The notes beneath the pieces were generated by a model. It was not told where the DNA came from and searched no databases. It saw only the letters and a program-made list of their open reading frames with translations. Of a stretch of 64,000 nucleotides of DNA, positions 14,813-24,364 are shown piece after piece. Position numbers and translations under genes: made by a program. The stretch comes from Verrucomicrobiaceae bacterium. GTDB taxonomy: Bacteria; Verrucomicrobiota; Verrucomicrobiia; Verrucomicrobiales; Verrucomicrobiaceae. The stretch is taken from assembly GCA_016795485.1 (NCBI GenBank), contig JAEUHM010000003.1, positions 124,001-188,000 on the forward strand, in the 5' to 3' direction. The stretch's first letter is position 1. Each line of letters starts with the position of its first letter.

Positions 14813-16474
14813 TCAAGCGGCAGGCGTACTCTTTGTGGCTGTTCTCCGCCGCGTGGACTTCCGGTTGGGCATCTCTTCACCATCTGCTGAACTTCCGGGC
14901 TCCGTGCTCGTGTCTAGTCTCTGAGGTGGAGTCTCGACTGCTCGCTGCTGATATTTGATCCGGCTGTGCATCATGCTGGCGAGAGTTTTGACAAAACTTG
15001 CTTTCACGCGAGCCAACTCAGACAGGGTAAGGTCACACTCGTCGAGTTGACCGTCAAACATCCGGGTCTGCACGATCTCATCCACCATTTGCTCTATCCT
15101 TTGAGCCGTTGGTTTGTCCAGCGTTCGTGAGGCGCTCTCAACGGCGTCTGCCAGACTTATGATTGCTGACTCTTTGAAGCGCGGTTTGGGTCCTGGATAG
15201 CGGAAGACATCTTCACTAATCTGCGGGATATCGTCCTCAGAGGCTTTTTCCTCCTTAACAAGTCGCAGCATCTCTGCCTTTTGATTCAGGGCCTGTTGGT
15301 AGAAATACCAAGCCAATGATGTGCCATGGTGTTGTTCAATGACATCAATGATCCGGCTGTTGAGGTTGTGTTTGATCGCTAGATCGACGCCATCTTTCAC
15401 GTGAGCCACGAGAATCAGAGTGCTCATCCGTGCCGTGAGGTCAGCATGCGGATTGTGGGCTGGGTCCATGTTTTCAATGAAGTATTCCGGCTTGTTCAAT
15501 TTCCCAATGTCGTGGAAGTAAGCGCACACGCGGCACATAGCTGCGTTGGCGGAGATCGCCTCGGCAGCTGCCTCGGCGAGATTAGCCACCACGAGGCTGT
15601 GGTGGTAGGTCCCAGGTGCCTCCATACTCAGTCGCCGCATCAGCGGGTGATTCAAATCAGCTTGTTCCAGCCAAGTGATGTCGGTAGTCACTCCGAACGC
15701 AGACTCCATCACTGGTAGAAAGCCCCCGGCGAGCAACCCGGTCAGTAGGCCGGAAGCAAATGGTGTTCCCGTGATTTGCCCGAGTTCCGCGCTGGCGATA
15801 CTCCCGTCCAGGGACGCTAATATAAAGCTTACCAGTCCCGCAGTTCCTCCCACGCAAAGTCCTGCGATCAAGAATCGGTTTCTGCGGCGTACACGACGCG
15901 TTGAGAGCACCCCAGCCGCTCCGACAATCAGCCCAGTGCTGATCCAAGTCATGGACGTCACCCCTGGCACCAGCAGCGAACCCAAAACCGAGCAATGCAG
16001 CGCGGCAAACATCCCCATCCGACGCCCTAGAATGACGGACAGCACTAGCGGCGCTACCGCGTGAGGCATGACGCTTGCCAGAAAGCCGCCAGGCCACTCT
16101 CTGGCACTCCCAAATCGCTGTACCATTACGGCTAGGGCTAAATGACCGAACAAAGTCCCCAAAATCAGCAAAGCGAGGCGATTGTCCTTCGTCACCTCCT
16201 TGTTGGTCAGATGCAGGTGCACCAGCATTCCAGCCGACAGCACGACCGCATAGAACCACTTCGTCAGGCCCGGTGAGGCCATTCCTGGAGTCCATCCAGC
16301 ACTGGCTTGCATAAGGATCAGCACGCCGATGACAAATCCCATTGCCACCACCCCCGTCACAGACGGGTGGCAGCGGAGGACATCCCAGAAGTCATCGTCC
16401 TGGTTTTTGCGTCTCGTCCTTCCACAGGAGTAACCCTCGCGGAAGAGCTGGGCGCGGCGTAATGATTCAAACAT
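14813..16474 (-). CDS. Seven-span HDIG domain protein, PgpH-like phosphodiesterase
   Basis: Related PgpH proteins hydrolyse the second messenger c-di-AMP. The 553 residues have about seven membrane spans between residues 35 and 260, then an HD domain: EAPGTYHHSLVVANLAEAA near 275 and CAYFHDIGKLNKPEYF near 310, with further conserved TLILVAHVKDGVD and IEQHHGTSLAWYFY. The large periplasmic domain of typical PgpH is missing, so the protein starts close to its spans. I use the ATG at 16474 because the longer frame reads through the divergent glycosyltransferase. The C-terminus is Arg/Thr-rich. c-di-AMP activity is inference; two Kup transporters in this window would be natural targets of that signal. 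Confidence 0.85.
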   Translation of the reverse strand: MFESLRRAQLFREGYSCGRTRRKNQDDDFWDVLRCHPSVTGVVAMGFVIGVLILMQASAGWTPGMASPGLTKWFYAVVLSAGMLVHLHLTNKEVTKDNRLALLILGTLFGHLALAVMVQRFGSAREWPGGFLASVMPHAVAPLVLSVILGRRMGMFAALHCSVLGSLLVPGVTSMTWISTGLIVGAAGVLSTRRVRRRNRFLIAGLCVGGTAGLVSFILASLDGSIASAELGQITGTPFASGLLTGLLAGGFLPVMESAFGVTTDITWLEQADLNHPLMRRLSMEAPGTYHHSLVVANLAEAAAEAISANAAMCRVCAYFHDIGKLNKPEYFIENMDPAHNPHADLTARMSTLILVAHVKDGVDLAIKHNLNSRIIDVIEQHHGTSLAWYFYQQALNQKAEMLRLVKEEKASEDDIPQISEDVFRYPGPKPRFKESAIISLADAVESASRTLDKPTAQRIEQMVDEIVQTRMFDGQLDECDLTLSELARVKASFVKTLASMMHSRIKYQQRAVETPPQRLDTSTEPGSSADGEEMPNRKSTRRRTATKSTPAA

Positions 16475-16582
16475 CTTGATTATTTCGGGAAACGACGGCC
16501 ATTCTACCCTCACCAGGGACTCCTGACAAGTTTCCCTGTGGCGCGCCTTCCCGGGCCGCCTACTCTCCGACTCCTCCGCAAC

Positions 16583-17482
16583 ATGGCCCGTATTTCCATC
16601 ATTACTCGTACCATCGACCGCCCCCGGCTTCTGGCGCGGACTCTGGACAGCTTGCTTGCGCAAACTTTTGCCGACTGGGAACTCGTTATTGTAAATGGCG
16701 GGACGGAGGAGGGTTTGGAGGCCTCTCTGGGACCCAGACGGGCCCAGTTGGGAGAGCGGGTGAAGGTACATCGTTTCCAAAATCCCCGGCCTGGAATGAG
16801 GGGCGTGCCCATCAATGAGGGTGTCCGTCACAGTTCAAGTCCGCTCATCACCGTTCTCGACGACGATGACACTTGGGAACCGGACTTTCTTGATACCATG
16901 ATTCGTGGTTTGGATGCAGCGCCAGCCGACGTTGGGGGCATCGTTTGCCAGACCCAGATCATCGAGGAATCCTCTGTGGAGGAGGGATTGAACGTCCAGC
17001 GGACCTATCCTCTCAATGACGACCTTCAGAACGTCACTCTAGCCCGTGTGGCTGTCGTGAACGCCTTTTGCATCCATGCCTTTGTTTATCGGCGGGAGGT
17101 TTTTGATGCGATCGGCGGCTACTCGGAGGCACTTCCCGTGCTAGAAGACTGGGACTTTAACCTCCGCTTCCTTTGCCATAGCGACTTGGTGGTGATTCCG
17201 CGCATTTTGACCCACTACCACCTTCGTCCGGCAGTGAAATCAGGTCACGAGGCCAACTCTCAGAATGCGGAGTTTGATCTGCACAAGTTTTACGAGAGCC
17301 GCATCATCAATGCCGCCATGCGAGACGCCTCCAACCCCGTCCTTGGCCAAGCCATGGCCTCCGCCGCGCACACCCGCTGGCTAGAACGGCGAATCCATTC
17401 GGTGGAGAGCAAGCTCAAGTCGGCAGCGGACAAGATCGGCAAAATTGACTCCCGCACCAAGGAGCTAAAGGATCGGCGCTAG
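16583..17482 (+). CDS. Glycosyltransferase family 2
   Basis: The 299-residue product has the GT-A fold: RISIITRTIDRPRLLARTLDSL at the start, then DWELVIVNGG, and the metal-binding acidic run TVLDDDDTWEPDFL near residue 92. LEDWDFNLRF near 191 is the family's ED-type catalytic motif. The last 40 residues are a charged coiled coil (VESKLKSAADKIGKIDSRTK). No membrane span is seen, so it probably acts at the inner face of the membrane on a glycolipid or polysaccharide. I chose the ATG at 16583; an upstream in-frame start would place 15 unconserved residues before the fold. It is divergent from the HD-domain gene. Confidence 0.85.
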   Translation: MARISIITRTIDRPRLLARTLDSLLAQTFADWELVIVNGGTEEGLEASLGPRRAQLGERVKVHRFQNPRPGMRGVPINEGVRHSSSPLITVLDDDDTWEPDFLDTMIRGLDAAPADVGGIVCQTQIIEESSVEEGLNVQRTYPLNDDLQNVTLARVAVVNAFCIHAFVYRREVFDAIGGYSEALPVLEDWDFNLRFLCHSDLVVIPRILTHYHLRPAVKSGHEANSQNAEFDLHKFYESRIINAAMRDASNPVLGQAMASAAHTRWLERRIHSVESKLKSAADKIGKIDSRTKELKDRR

Positions 17483-17608
17483 TGCTCGGCTGACGGTCCT
17501 CGTTTCACGGCACAGTCGCTGTAGGCAGAAAAGAGTTGGTTTTTGAGTCAGTAAGTTGTAGCGAACGGGTTCCCTCGCCCTTTTTCTCACCAGCATTCCT
17601 AGTCATCC

Positions 17609-19648
17609 GTGCCCAAGAAGTCCAAAAACGCAGATTCCTCCAGCGGACCGCTTTTCGCCTCCCACGCTCCGGTTCAAGTCAAGCCTGTCGATGATCTCTA
17701 TTCCGATTGGTTCCTGGACTATGCCAGCTACGTGATTCTTGAGCGCGCTGTGCCGCACATCAATGACGGATTCAAGCCCGTGCAGCGCCGTATCATGCAT
17801 ACCCTTTGGGAGAAGGATGATGGTCGGTACAACAAGGTGGCCAACCTCGTGGGTCACACCATGCAGTATCACCCCCACGGAGACGCTTCCATCGGTGACG
17901 CCCTCGTACAACTCGGCCAGAAAGACCTGCTCATCGACTGCCAAGGGAATTGGGGCAACATCCTCACCGGAGACAACGCAGCAGCCCCTCGTTACATCGA
18001 GGCCCGTCTCTCCAAGCTCGCCAATGACATCCTTTACAGCCCCAAAATCACCGAGTGGGCTGCCAGTTACGACGGACGCAACAAAGAGCCCGTCACCCTA
18101 CCGGTAAAGTTCCCCCTTCTCCTTGCTCAAGGCGTGGAAGGCATCGCCGTTGGCCTCAGCTGCCGCATCTTGCCGCACAACTTCATCGAGCTTTGTGACG
18201 CGTGTGTTTCTTCCCTCCGTGGTGAGGAGTTCACGCTCCTGCCAGATTTTCAGCAGGGCGGCATTATGGATGCCACGGACTACAATGCAGGTCAGCGCGG
18301 TGGACGTATCCGCGTTCGCGCCCGCATCGTCGAGGGTGAGAAGAAAAACCAGATCCGCATCACCCAGATCCCCTTTGGCACCACCACTGGTGGGCTCGCC
18401 GAGTCCATCGTGGCTGCCAACGAGAAGGGCAAAATCAAAATCGCGCGCGTAGAAGACATCACCGCAGAGCATGTCGACATCGAGATCACCCTACCATCGG
18501 GAGCCGACATCGATCAGACCATCCAGGCCCTTTACGCCTTTACCGACTGCGAGGTCTCCATCGCCACCAACGCCGTCGTCATCAAGGACGACAAACCTTG
18601 GTTCTGTTCAGTCCACGACATCGTCAAGCACGCTGCCGAGCGCACCCGCGAGGTCCTCATGCAGGAACTCGAGATCCAATTGGGTGAACTTCAGGAGAAG
18701 TGGCACTTCAGCAGTCTGGAGAAGATATTCATCGAGAACCGCATCTACCGTAAGATCGAAGAGTGCGAGACCTGGGAAGCCGTGATGGCAGCCATCTGGA
18801 AAGGCCTCAAGCCTCACCTTGGCCTCCTGCGGAGAGAAGTCACTGACGACGACGTTGCGCGTCTCACCGAGATCAAGATCAAGCGCATCTCCAAGTTCAA
18901 CTCCTTCGAGGCAGACGAATACATCGCCAAGCTCGAAGCGGAGATGGCCCAAGTGGAAAAGAACATCAAGGGCATCACCCGCTTCACCATCAGCTACTTA
19001 GAGAACCTCAAGAAGACCTACAGCAAAGGCCGCGAGCGCAAGACAGAGATCGCCAGCTTTGAGCGCGTGGCTGCTGCTGAAGTCATCATCCAAAACGAGA
19101 CCCTCTACTTGAACGCCAAAGAAGGCTTTGCCGGCACTGGCCTCAAGAAAGAAGGCGAGCCGGTGTGCAAATGTTCCGCGCTCGACGACGTCGTCTTCTT
19201 CTCCAAGGACGGCACCATGACCGTCACCAAGATGCAGCCCAAGTTCTTCGTCGGAAAGAACCCCTTCTACGTCGGACTGTGGAAAAAGGACGACGAAGCC
19301 GTCTACTCCATCCTCTATCGGGACGGTCGCGATGGCCCCATCATGGCCAAACGCTTCAAGATCGGCGGCATCGTGCGCGACAAACAATATCAGCTCCACA
19401 AAGGCAAGCCCGGCAGTGCTATCGTCTACTTCGCCCGCCATGAGAGTGAAGCTGACTCAGATCGCCAGTTGCTGACCTTGCATCTGAAGAGCGAACTCTT
19501 CCGCCTCCGCAACACCGAGCTCAAGTTCCCCTTCAACTCCATCCCCGTCAAAGGCCGGGATGCCGGAGGCAACATCGCCACCAAGCACGGAGTCGAGAAA
19601 ATCGCCCGCAAAATGGTCCAGTCTGACGGCTCCTCCCCCAGTGCGTGA
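17609..19648 (+). CDS. parC: Type IIA topoisomerase subunit A (ParC/GyrA-like)
   Basis: This subunit cuts and rejoins DNA in gyrase or topoisomerase IV. The 679 residues start at a GTG (17609). The winged-helix domain holds the catalytic Tyr near residue 129 in AAPRYIEARLS, with INDGFKPVQRRIMH near 51 and HTMQYHPHGDASIGDA near 83. A tower and coiled-coil region follows (350-470, rich in KIEE/LEAEM). The C-terminal beta-pinwheel lacks an obvious GyrA-box, so topoisomerase IV or a shorter paralogue is more likely than gyrase A. It is shorter than typical ParC. No subunit B lies beside it. The last 150 bases before it hold no gene. Confidence 0.88.
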   Translation: MPKKSKNADSSSGPLFASHAPVQVKPVDDLYSDWFLDYASYVILERAVPHINDGFKPVQRRIMHTLWEKDDGRYNKVANLVGHTMQYHPHGDASIGDALVQLGQKDLLIDCQGNWGNILTGDNAAAPRYIEARLSKLANDILYSPKITEWAASYDGRNKEPVTLPVKFPLLLAQGVEGIAVGLSCRILPHNFIELCDACVSSLRGEEFTLLPDFQQGGIMDATDYNAGQRGGRIRVRARIVEGEKKNQIRITQIPFGTTTGGLAESIVAANEKGKIKIARVEDITAEHVDIEITLPSGADIDQTIQALYAFTDCEVSIATNAVVIKDDKPWFCSVHDIVKHAAERTREVLMQELEIQLGELQEKWHFSSLEKIFIENRIYRKIEECETWEAVMAAIWKGLKPHLGLLRREVTDDDVARLTEIKIKRISKFNSFEADEYIAKLEAEMAQVEKNIKGITRFTISYLENLKKTYSKGRERKTEIASFERVAAAEVIIQNETLYLNAKEGFAGTGLKKEGEPVCKCSALDDVVFFSKDGTMTVTKMQPKFFVGKNPFYVGLWKKDDEAVYSILYRDGRDGPIMAKRFKIGGIVRDKQYQLHKGKPGSAIVYFARHESEADSDRQLLTLHLKSELFRLRNTELKFPFNSIPVKGRDAGGNIATKHGVEKIARKMVQSDGSSPSA

Positions 19649-19682
19649 CCCCGCTTGGTGACGGGCGGTTTCGCTTGGCTGG

Positions 19683-20141
19683 CTACTCCACGGCTACTTT
19701 GATCACCACTTTGTAGACGTCACTCGTGCTTTCCCAGTCGATGCAGGGGGCATGCGCATCTTCTGGCCAGAGGATGGCAAAGTGACCTGCGCTCATGTGC
19801 ACCGGGGTGCTTGGTGCGGAGAGTTTCCAAAGGGCCGCGTCCTTTTCTGCTGAGAACGGCATAGTCTCGTCCTGCATCGTGGCCACCGGTGCCCAGAGAA
19901 TCGTTTCCTGGCCAGAATGCAGGTATTGCACGTCGATGTACTTCCGGTGAGCCTCAAACAATGCCTTCTCTAGTGGCTTGGTCTCGTAAGTTTGAACCAG
20001 GGCAAAGCACTGGTCACCGTCAAGGTCGTAGCGTCCGGGCGCTTGTGTGCCATCCAATTGACGCAGAAAGGTAAAGGCTTTGGAAAAACGGGAATTGAGC
20101 TGCTCGTAGCGGGTGGCGTTGGCCAGGGTATCCAGGATCAT
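19683..20141 (-). CDS. YhcH/YjgK/YiaL family sugar-binding protein
   Basis: The 152 residues match the YhcH/EbgC family of small cupin-like proteins linked to sugar or sialic acid metabolism. Visible family features are an N-terminal MILDTLANATRYEQLN, the metal-binding EAHRKYIDVQYL near residue 65, and FAILWPEDAHAPCID near 124 with the His ligands. Some relatives act on anomers of glycosides; no exact role is known. The gene is divergent from the secreted sulfatase, 92 bases apart. A role in breakdown of sulfated glycans with that neighbour is inference only. Confidence 0.85.
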   Translation of the reverse strand: MILDTLANATRYEQLNSRFSKAFTFLRQLDGTQAPGRYDLDGDQCFALVQTYETKPLEKALFEAHRKYIDVQYLHSGQETILWAPVATMQDETMPFSAEKDAALWKLSAPSTPVHMSAGHFAILWPEDAHAPCIDWESTSDVYKVVIKVAVE

Positions 20142-20233
20142 GACGCTGCTGTTGTATCAGATGAACTTCCAGCTGCAAGACTCGGGGACATTCTTTTCTA
20201 GCAAGGCATCGTTGCTGGCTGCGTTGTGGCGGC

Positions 20234-22252
20234 ATGTCACGTGTTCTTGTCCTTTTTGCTCTCTTTTCCGCCTCTGTAGTTGCAGCGGACTCTCCCAATG
20301 TCGTGGTCATCCTCAGTGACGACCTCGGCTGGGGAAGTGTCGGCTGCTATGGGGCGAACCCCGATCTGGTGAGCACTCCAAACATTGATCGATTGGCAAA
20401 TGAGGGTCGTCGCTTCACCGATGCTAACACGACATCCTCAGTCTGTTCGCCCACAAGGTATTCGTTGCTTACTGGCCGCTACTGCTGGCGCACGTCGCTT
20501 ATTAGTGAAGTGCTTGGGACGACGGCTCCTCTGCATATCGAGACCACGCGCCTCACTTTGGCATCTATGCTCAAGCAGAAGGGCTACAACTGTGCAGCAG
20601 TGGGCAAGTGGCACCTTGGGTATGGCAGTGCTGAACGTTGTGACTTCACCCAGGAGCTCAAGCCCGGTCCGCTAGAGATCGGTTTTGATTATCACTTCGG
20701 CGTTCCGGCCAATCATGGCGATCTCTCGGGCGTCTATGTCGAGAACCACTGGGTCTACGGCCTGGACAAAGCCAGTCCCTCCACCCCAAGCGCTCCCTAC
20801 TTCACGATGGGACAGCAGAAGGGCAAGCAAGTGAAGAATCTGGAGCTCAATGCACCGAAGCGTGTCGATGAGAACGTGATGGAGACTCTGACAGATAAGA
20901 TTTGCGGCTGGATTGACCAGCAGTCCTCCGACAAGCCGTTCTTCGTCTACTTCACTCCCGTTGCCGTGCACAATCCCATCACGCCATCCAAACACACGGC
21001 TGGAAAGAGCAAAGGTGGTCCCTTTTGTGACTTCATAAGTGATCTGGACCTCAGTGTGGGCAGAGTGATGGAGGTCTTGGACAAGAAGGGCTTTGCCAAA
21101 AACACTCTTGTCCTCTTCTCCAGTGACAACGGGGGCGTTAACAAGCCAGAGAACACCAATCTGGTGCAGACGACCGCACAAAATGCCGGACTCAAGCCCG
21201 TGGGCCCCTTCCGTGGCGGCAAGCATGATGTTTGGGAGGGCGGCTTCCGCGTGCCATACATCATCCGCTGGCCTGGGGCAGTGCCCGCTAAGACCGTGTG
21301 TGATGAAACGGTGAGCATTGTCGATACCTTGGCCAGCATTGCTGCGGTCACGGGTTGCAAACTACCCCCGGCTAGCCAAGGCGCGGAAGATAGTCATGAC
21401 GTTTCAAAAGCTTGGCTTGGGCAGGAATACACAAGACCGTTGCGCCCGGACCTCATTGTCCACAGTGCAGATGGGAACTTCGCCATTCGCAAGGGAATGC
21501 ATAAGTGGATCGAAGGTGTGCCTGCAGATGATGTTAAGCCGACTTCAAAGAAAGCACGTGCCGCGCAGTTTAAGCGCCAACTGTTTGATCTCGCAGGCGA
21601 TCTTGCCGAGACCACGGACATCTCCACGCAGCAGCAGGGAGTTGTGACTGAGCTTGAAGCTCTGCTCAATCGCTACCGAGATGGAGGCTATAGCCGAGAA
21701 ATGCCTCCTCTCGGTGCTAAGCCTCCTTCTGCACTGAATACACTTCCGCCTCTTGAAGGCGCTGAGCCCGTGGACATCACCAAGTATCGTGGGGCAGGGT
21801 GGGCACCGAGAGATGGAGCCATGTTTGGCAAAGCCTCTGCCAAAGGGATGCCGCTTACTGGGCCGATAGCACTCAAAGATGGTGTCTTGGAGTGTAAGAT
21901 CATGCTAGGTGAGGCGGATCGTCACTCTTTGCGCATTCACACGGAAGGCAATACTGGCAGCTTTCGCATTGTCATCTCACGGGCCCATCTGGAAGTAGCC
22001 AAGAACCCATCTCAAGGCGAGTCAGCCGACAAGACACTGCCTTTGGCCAAGTCACGGGTGAAATACAAGGCATCCGACTGGCAGACGCTCCGACTCACCT
22101 TCAAGGGCGAGCAAATGACCGCAGACTTTGCTGGAACGAGCGCCAAGGCCACTCATCCCCTTCTTGCGCAGAAGAAGTCTCAAGCCAATTTCATCGCGTT
22201 CGATGGAGAGGTTGGCATCAAGGACGTGCTCGTTAAGCCAGCAGATCCTTGA
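20234..22252 (+). CDS. Secreted sulfatase (arylsulfatase A-like) with C-terminal extra domain
   Basis: Sulfatases remove sulfate esters, here likely from polysaccharides. A signal peptide (1-18, ending VVAA) precedes NVVVILSDDLGWG, the metal Asp pair. The sulfatase signature is complete: CSPTRYSLLTGR with the formylglycine Cys at residue 71, and GKWHLGYG near 124. DLVLFSSDNGG (LVLFSSDNGGVN near 291) supplies the second metal site. From about residue 520 a beta-rich region (SLRIHTEGNTGSFRIVISRAH) looks like a concanavalin-type lectin or DUF1080-like domain. It overlaps the end of the convergent DUF1501 gene by 20 bases. A specific substrate cannot be named. Confidence 0.92.
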   Translation: MSRVLVLFALFSASVVAADSPNVVVILSDDLGWGSVGCYGANPDLVSTPNIDRLANEGRRFTDANTTSSVCSPTRYSLLTGRYCWRTSLISEVLGTTAPLHIETTRLTLASMLKQKGYNCAAVGKWHLGYGSAERCDFTQELKPGPLEIGFDYHFGVPANHGDLSGVYVENHWVYGLDKASPSTPSAPYFTMGQQKGKQVKNLELNAPKRVDENVMETLTDKICGWIDQQSSDKPFFVYFTPVAVHNPITPSKHTAGKSKGGPFCDFISDLDLSVGRVMEVLDKKGFAKNTLVLFSSDNGGVNKPENTNLVQTTAQNAGLKPVGPFRGGKHDVWEGGFRVPYIIRWPGAVPAKTVCDETVSIVDTLASIAAVTGCKLPPASQGAEDSHDVSKAWLGQEYTRPLRPDLIVHSADGNFAIRKGMHKWIEGVPADDVKPTSKKARAAQFKRQLFDLAGDLAETTDISTQQQGVVTELEALLNRYRDGGYSREMPPLGAKPPSALNTLPPLEGAEPVDITKYRGAGWAPRDGAMFGKASAKGMPLTGPIALKDGVLECKIMLGEADRHSLRIHTEGNTGSFRIVISRAHLEVAKNPSQGESADKTLPLAKSRVKYKASDWQTLRLTFKGEQMTADFAGTSAKATHPLLAQKKSQANFIAFDGEVGIKDVLVKPADP

Positions 22253-23753
22253 TGACATGTCCGTGCACGTCCGTTAACCGACGGTCGATTCCATTGCTCC
22301 GCCAGGTCAGTTTCTCATGGTCGATGCCTAGCAGGTGCAGCATCGTCGCGTGGATGTCGTAGCACGTGGTTGGATTAGCTCTATCCAGTGGCTTGTAGCC
22401 CCACTGGTCACTTTCGCCCGCTATCACCCCTCCTTTGATGCCACCGCCGCACAGCCAGTTAGTGAACACGTAAGGGTTATGGTCGCGCCCCTTGCCACCT
22501 TGCGTACTTGGCATACGACCGAACTCCGTGGTCCACAGGATGATCGTTTCGTCCAGCAAGCCGCGCTGTTTCAGATCTAGGATCAAAGCAGACACCGCAC
22601 GCGCCATTCCCCAGGCCAGCGGACCGTGATCACGCTCCACGTCCTCATGGCTGTCCCAGTTTCTCCGAGGGAAGCCATTATCGTTGCCGCTCCAGATCTG
22701 CACAAACCGCACTCCGCGCTCTAGCAGACGTCTTGCCGCCAGACACTTACGTCCCATGTAGTCCGCCTCCTCCTCGGCATTGATCTCAGTGGGCCAAACC
22801 TTTCTGTGCTCTTGGATGCCATACAGACGCTTCAGCGCTTCTGGCTCCTTGGCGATATCCAGTGCTTCGGGTGCGGCCATTTGCATCTTGGCCGCAAGTT
22901 CATAGCTCTTGATCCGGCTTTCTAGCCTGGAGTCATCCTGACGTAGAGAAGCGTGCTTAGCGTTTAGCTTCTCCAGAAGCTCAAAACCTTGCGCGTCAGC
23001 CCGGCGGGTGATGTAACGTCCATTCTTGTGCGGAAACAAATCCGAGATGGGGTTCTCCGCCCCAGGATAAATGATCGTTCCTGCGTGCTGAGACGGCAGA
23101 AAAGCCGAGTCCCAGTTCTTCGGTCCGTTGGAGGCAAAGCCACGGTGATCCGGCAGCACCACAAACGTCGGCAGATTATCGCTCAATGAACCCAGTGCAT
23201 AGCTCACCCAGCAGCCAGCACCAGGGAAGCCAGGCAAATTGAACCCGGTCGCCTGCAGCAGCGTGCCCTGGGAGTGCACACCCGTCTTGCCCACCATGTT
23301 GTGGACGAACGCCATGTCATCCACACACGCGCCCAGCGGTGCTACCGCATCACTGAGCATCTTGCCTGACGCACCGTATGGACGGAACTCCCACACCGGC
23401 TTCTTCCATGGTCCCAGTCCGTTTTGAAATGCCTCCACCGTCTCCCCAAAGTTCGACTCCTCGCCATGGTGCTTCACCAGAGCAGGTTTGAAGTCAAACA
23501 AGTCCAGGTGACTCGCCGCACCTCCCATGAACAGTTGGATCACCCGCTTAGCTTTTGGCGAAACGATCTGCGAGCGATGAGCAGACTCCTCAGCCTGTAA
23601 GGCACCCAGAGCCAGAGTGCCAAACCCCTGTCCCGTGCGTGCCAAAATCTCTCGTCTGCTGAAACTCTTCTCCACGCGCAAGACTACGCTCCAAACGCGC
23701 TGAAGATTGCATTCCCTCACGTTCCCCTCCGCGCGACCCAAAATCAGCGGCAT
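22233..23753 (-). CDS. DUF1501 family protein with Tat-like leader
   Basis: DUF1501 proteins are large secreted proteins with a sulfatase/phosphatase-like alpha/beta fold, very common in Planctomycetes and Verrucomicrobia beside cytochromes. The 506-residue frame has SRREILARTGQGFGTLALGAL near 32-52, a Tat-like leader. Later it shows GGAASHLDLFDFKPALVKH, WTTEFGRMPSTQGGKGRDHNPY and GGGIKGGVIAGES, the family's metal-site signatures. The likely start is a GTG near 23675, just before the leader. No partner cytochrome gene sits next to it, which is unusual for the family; a divergent small gene lies upstream. Function unknown. Confidence 0.85.
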   Translation of the reverse strand: MPLILGRAEGNVRECNLQRVWSVVLRVEKSFSRREILARTGQGFGTLALGALQAEESAHRSQIVSPKAKRVIQLFMGGAASHLDLFDFKPALVKHHGEESNFGETVEAFQNGLGPWKKPVWEFRPYGASGKMLSDAVAPLGACVDDMAFVHNMVGKTGVHSQGTLLQATGFNLPGFPGAGCWVSYALGSLSDNLPTFVVLPDHRGFASNGPKNWDSAFLPSQHAGTIIYPGAENPISDLFPHKNGRYITRRADAQGFELLEKLNAKHASLRQDDSRLESRIKSYELAAKMQMAAPEALDIAKEPEALKRLYGIQEHRKVWPTEINAEEEADYMGRKCLAARRLLERGVRFVQIWSGNDNGFPRRNWDSHEDVERDHGPLAWGMARAVSALILDLKQRGLLDETIILWTTEFGRMPSTQGGKGRDHNPYVFTNWLCGGGIKGGVIAGESDQWGYKPLDRANPTTCYDIHATMLHLLGIDHEKLTWRSNGIDRRLTDVHGHVIKDLLA

Positions 23754-23768
23754 TACCCACCCCAGGCC

Positions 23769-23978
23769 CTAACGTCTCATCGTCAGCAAGATCTCGTCGA
23801 TCTTCTGAATCACCGCCTGCATCTGATTCTGATCATAGTTCGCGTCTGCGTTCATGCTTAGAGTAGAGACAGCATTGGTATTCGCGCTGCTCCCCTCATT
23901 CACGCCATTGAGTTGGTCTCTCATCACAGAAGACGAAAGCGGCGAGTTATCTGCGGGTAAGGAAGGATCGAAGGACAT
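23769..23978 (-). CDS. Small acidic hypothetical protein
   Basis: I do not recognise this 69-residue protein. It is Ser/Asn/Asp-rich at the N-terminus (MSFDPSLPADNSPLSS) and ends in a helix MQAVIQKIDEILLTMRR. No membrane span or signal peptide is present. It lies 15 bases upstream of the DUF1501 frame on the same strand, so cotranscription is possible, and beside the repeat-rich tract that starts at 23979. The ATG at 23978 is the only plausible start. Real coding is likely from the coherent helix at the C-terminus, but unproven. Confidence 0.55.
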   Translation of the reverse strand: MSFDPSLPADNSPLSSSVMRDQLNGVNEGSSANTNAVSTLSMNADANYDQNQMQAVIQKIDEILLTMRR

Positions 23979-24004
23979 GGTTGGTGGTGGTTAATGTTGG
24001 TTTG

Positions 24005-24073
24005 CAGTGGTTGAGCAGTGGTTGAGCAGTGGTTGAGCAGTGGTTGACGGTAGTTGACGGTGGTTGACGGTGG
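24005..24073 (+). repeat. Tandem 10-11 bp repeats
   Basis: GCAGTGGTTGA is repeated about four times (24005-24047), followed by two to three copies of GACGGTGGTT. A related set (GCAGTGGTTT x3) occurs at 25681-25710. The stretch 23979-24364 (386 bases) holds no gene: it consists of these units, two copies of a 69-bp dispersed repeat, and a short GATGTCTG-rich block. Confidence 0.7.
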
Positions 24074-24090
24074 CGAAGCGGCGGGTCCGG

Positions 24091-24159
24091 AAGGGTAGGG
24101 CGAGGTGTCCTCACCGAGCCGTCACAGCAGGCCAAAAGACTCCCTTCACCCCAACAACC
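24091..24159 (+). repeat. Dispersed 69-bp repeat, copy 1
   Basis: The unit runs AAGGGTAGGGCGAGGTGTCC ... CCCCAACAACC and includes the dyad GGTGAGGAC-type core GAGGTGTCCTCAC. It is essentially identical to copy 2 at 24206-24274 and matches copy 3 at 25724-25792 with a few changes. It lies in the noncoding tract beside the fibronectin-domain gene. Confidence 0.8.
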
Positions 24160-24205
24160 GTAAACCACCGCCAACAATCGCAAACGACGGCAAACTCCCC
24201 CTCTG

Positions 24206-24274
24206 AAGGGTAGGGCGAGGTGTCCTCACCGAGCCGTCACAGCAGGCCAAAAGACTCCCTTCACCCCAACAACC
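24206..24274 (+). repeat. Dispersed 69-bp repeat, copy 2
   Basis: Same unit as 24091-24159, in direct orientation 115 bases further on. It is followed by a block AAGAACAAAGAACC and GTCTGGCATCTGATGTCTG, which recurs in altered form near 26000-26100 on the other side of the fibronectin-domain gene. Confidence 0.8.
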
Positions 24275-24364
24275 AAGAACAAAGAACCAAGAACGACCCC
24301 CGCTCTCAGGTCTGGCATCTGATGTCTGATCATCTGATGTCTAAAAAACCCACCGCAAACTCCC

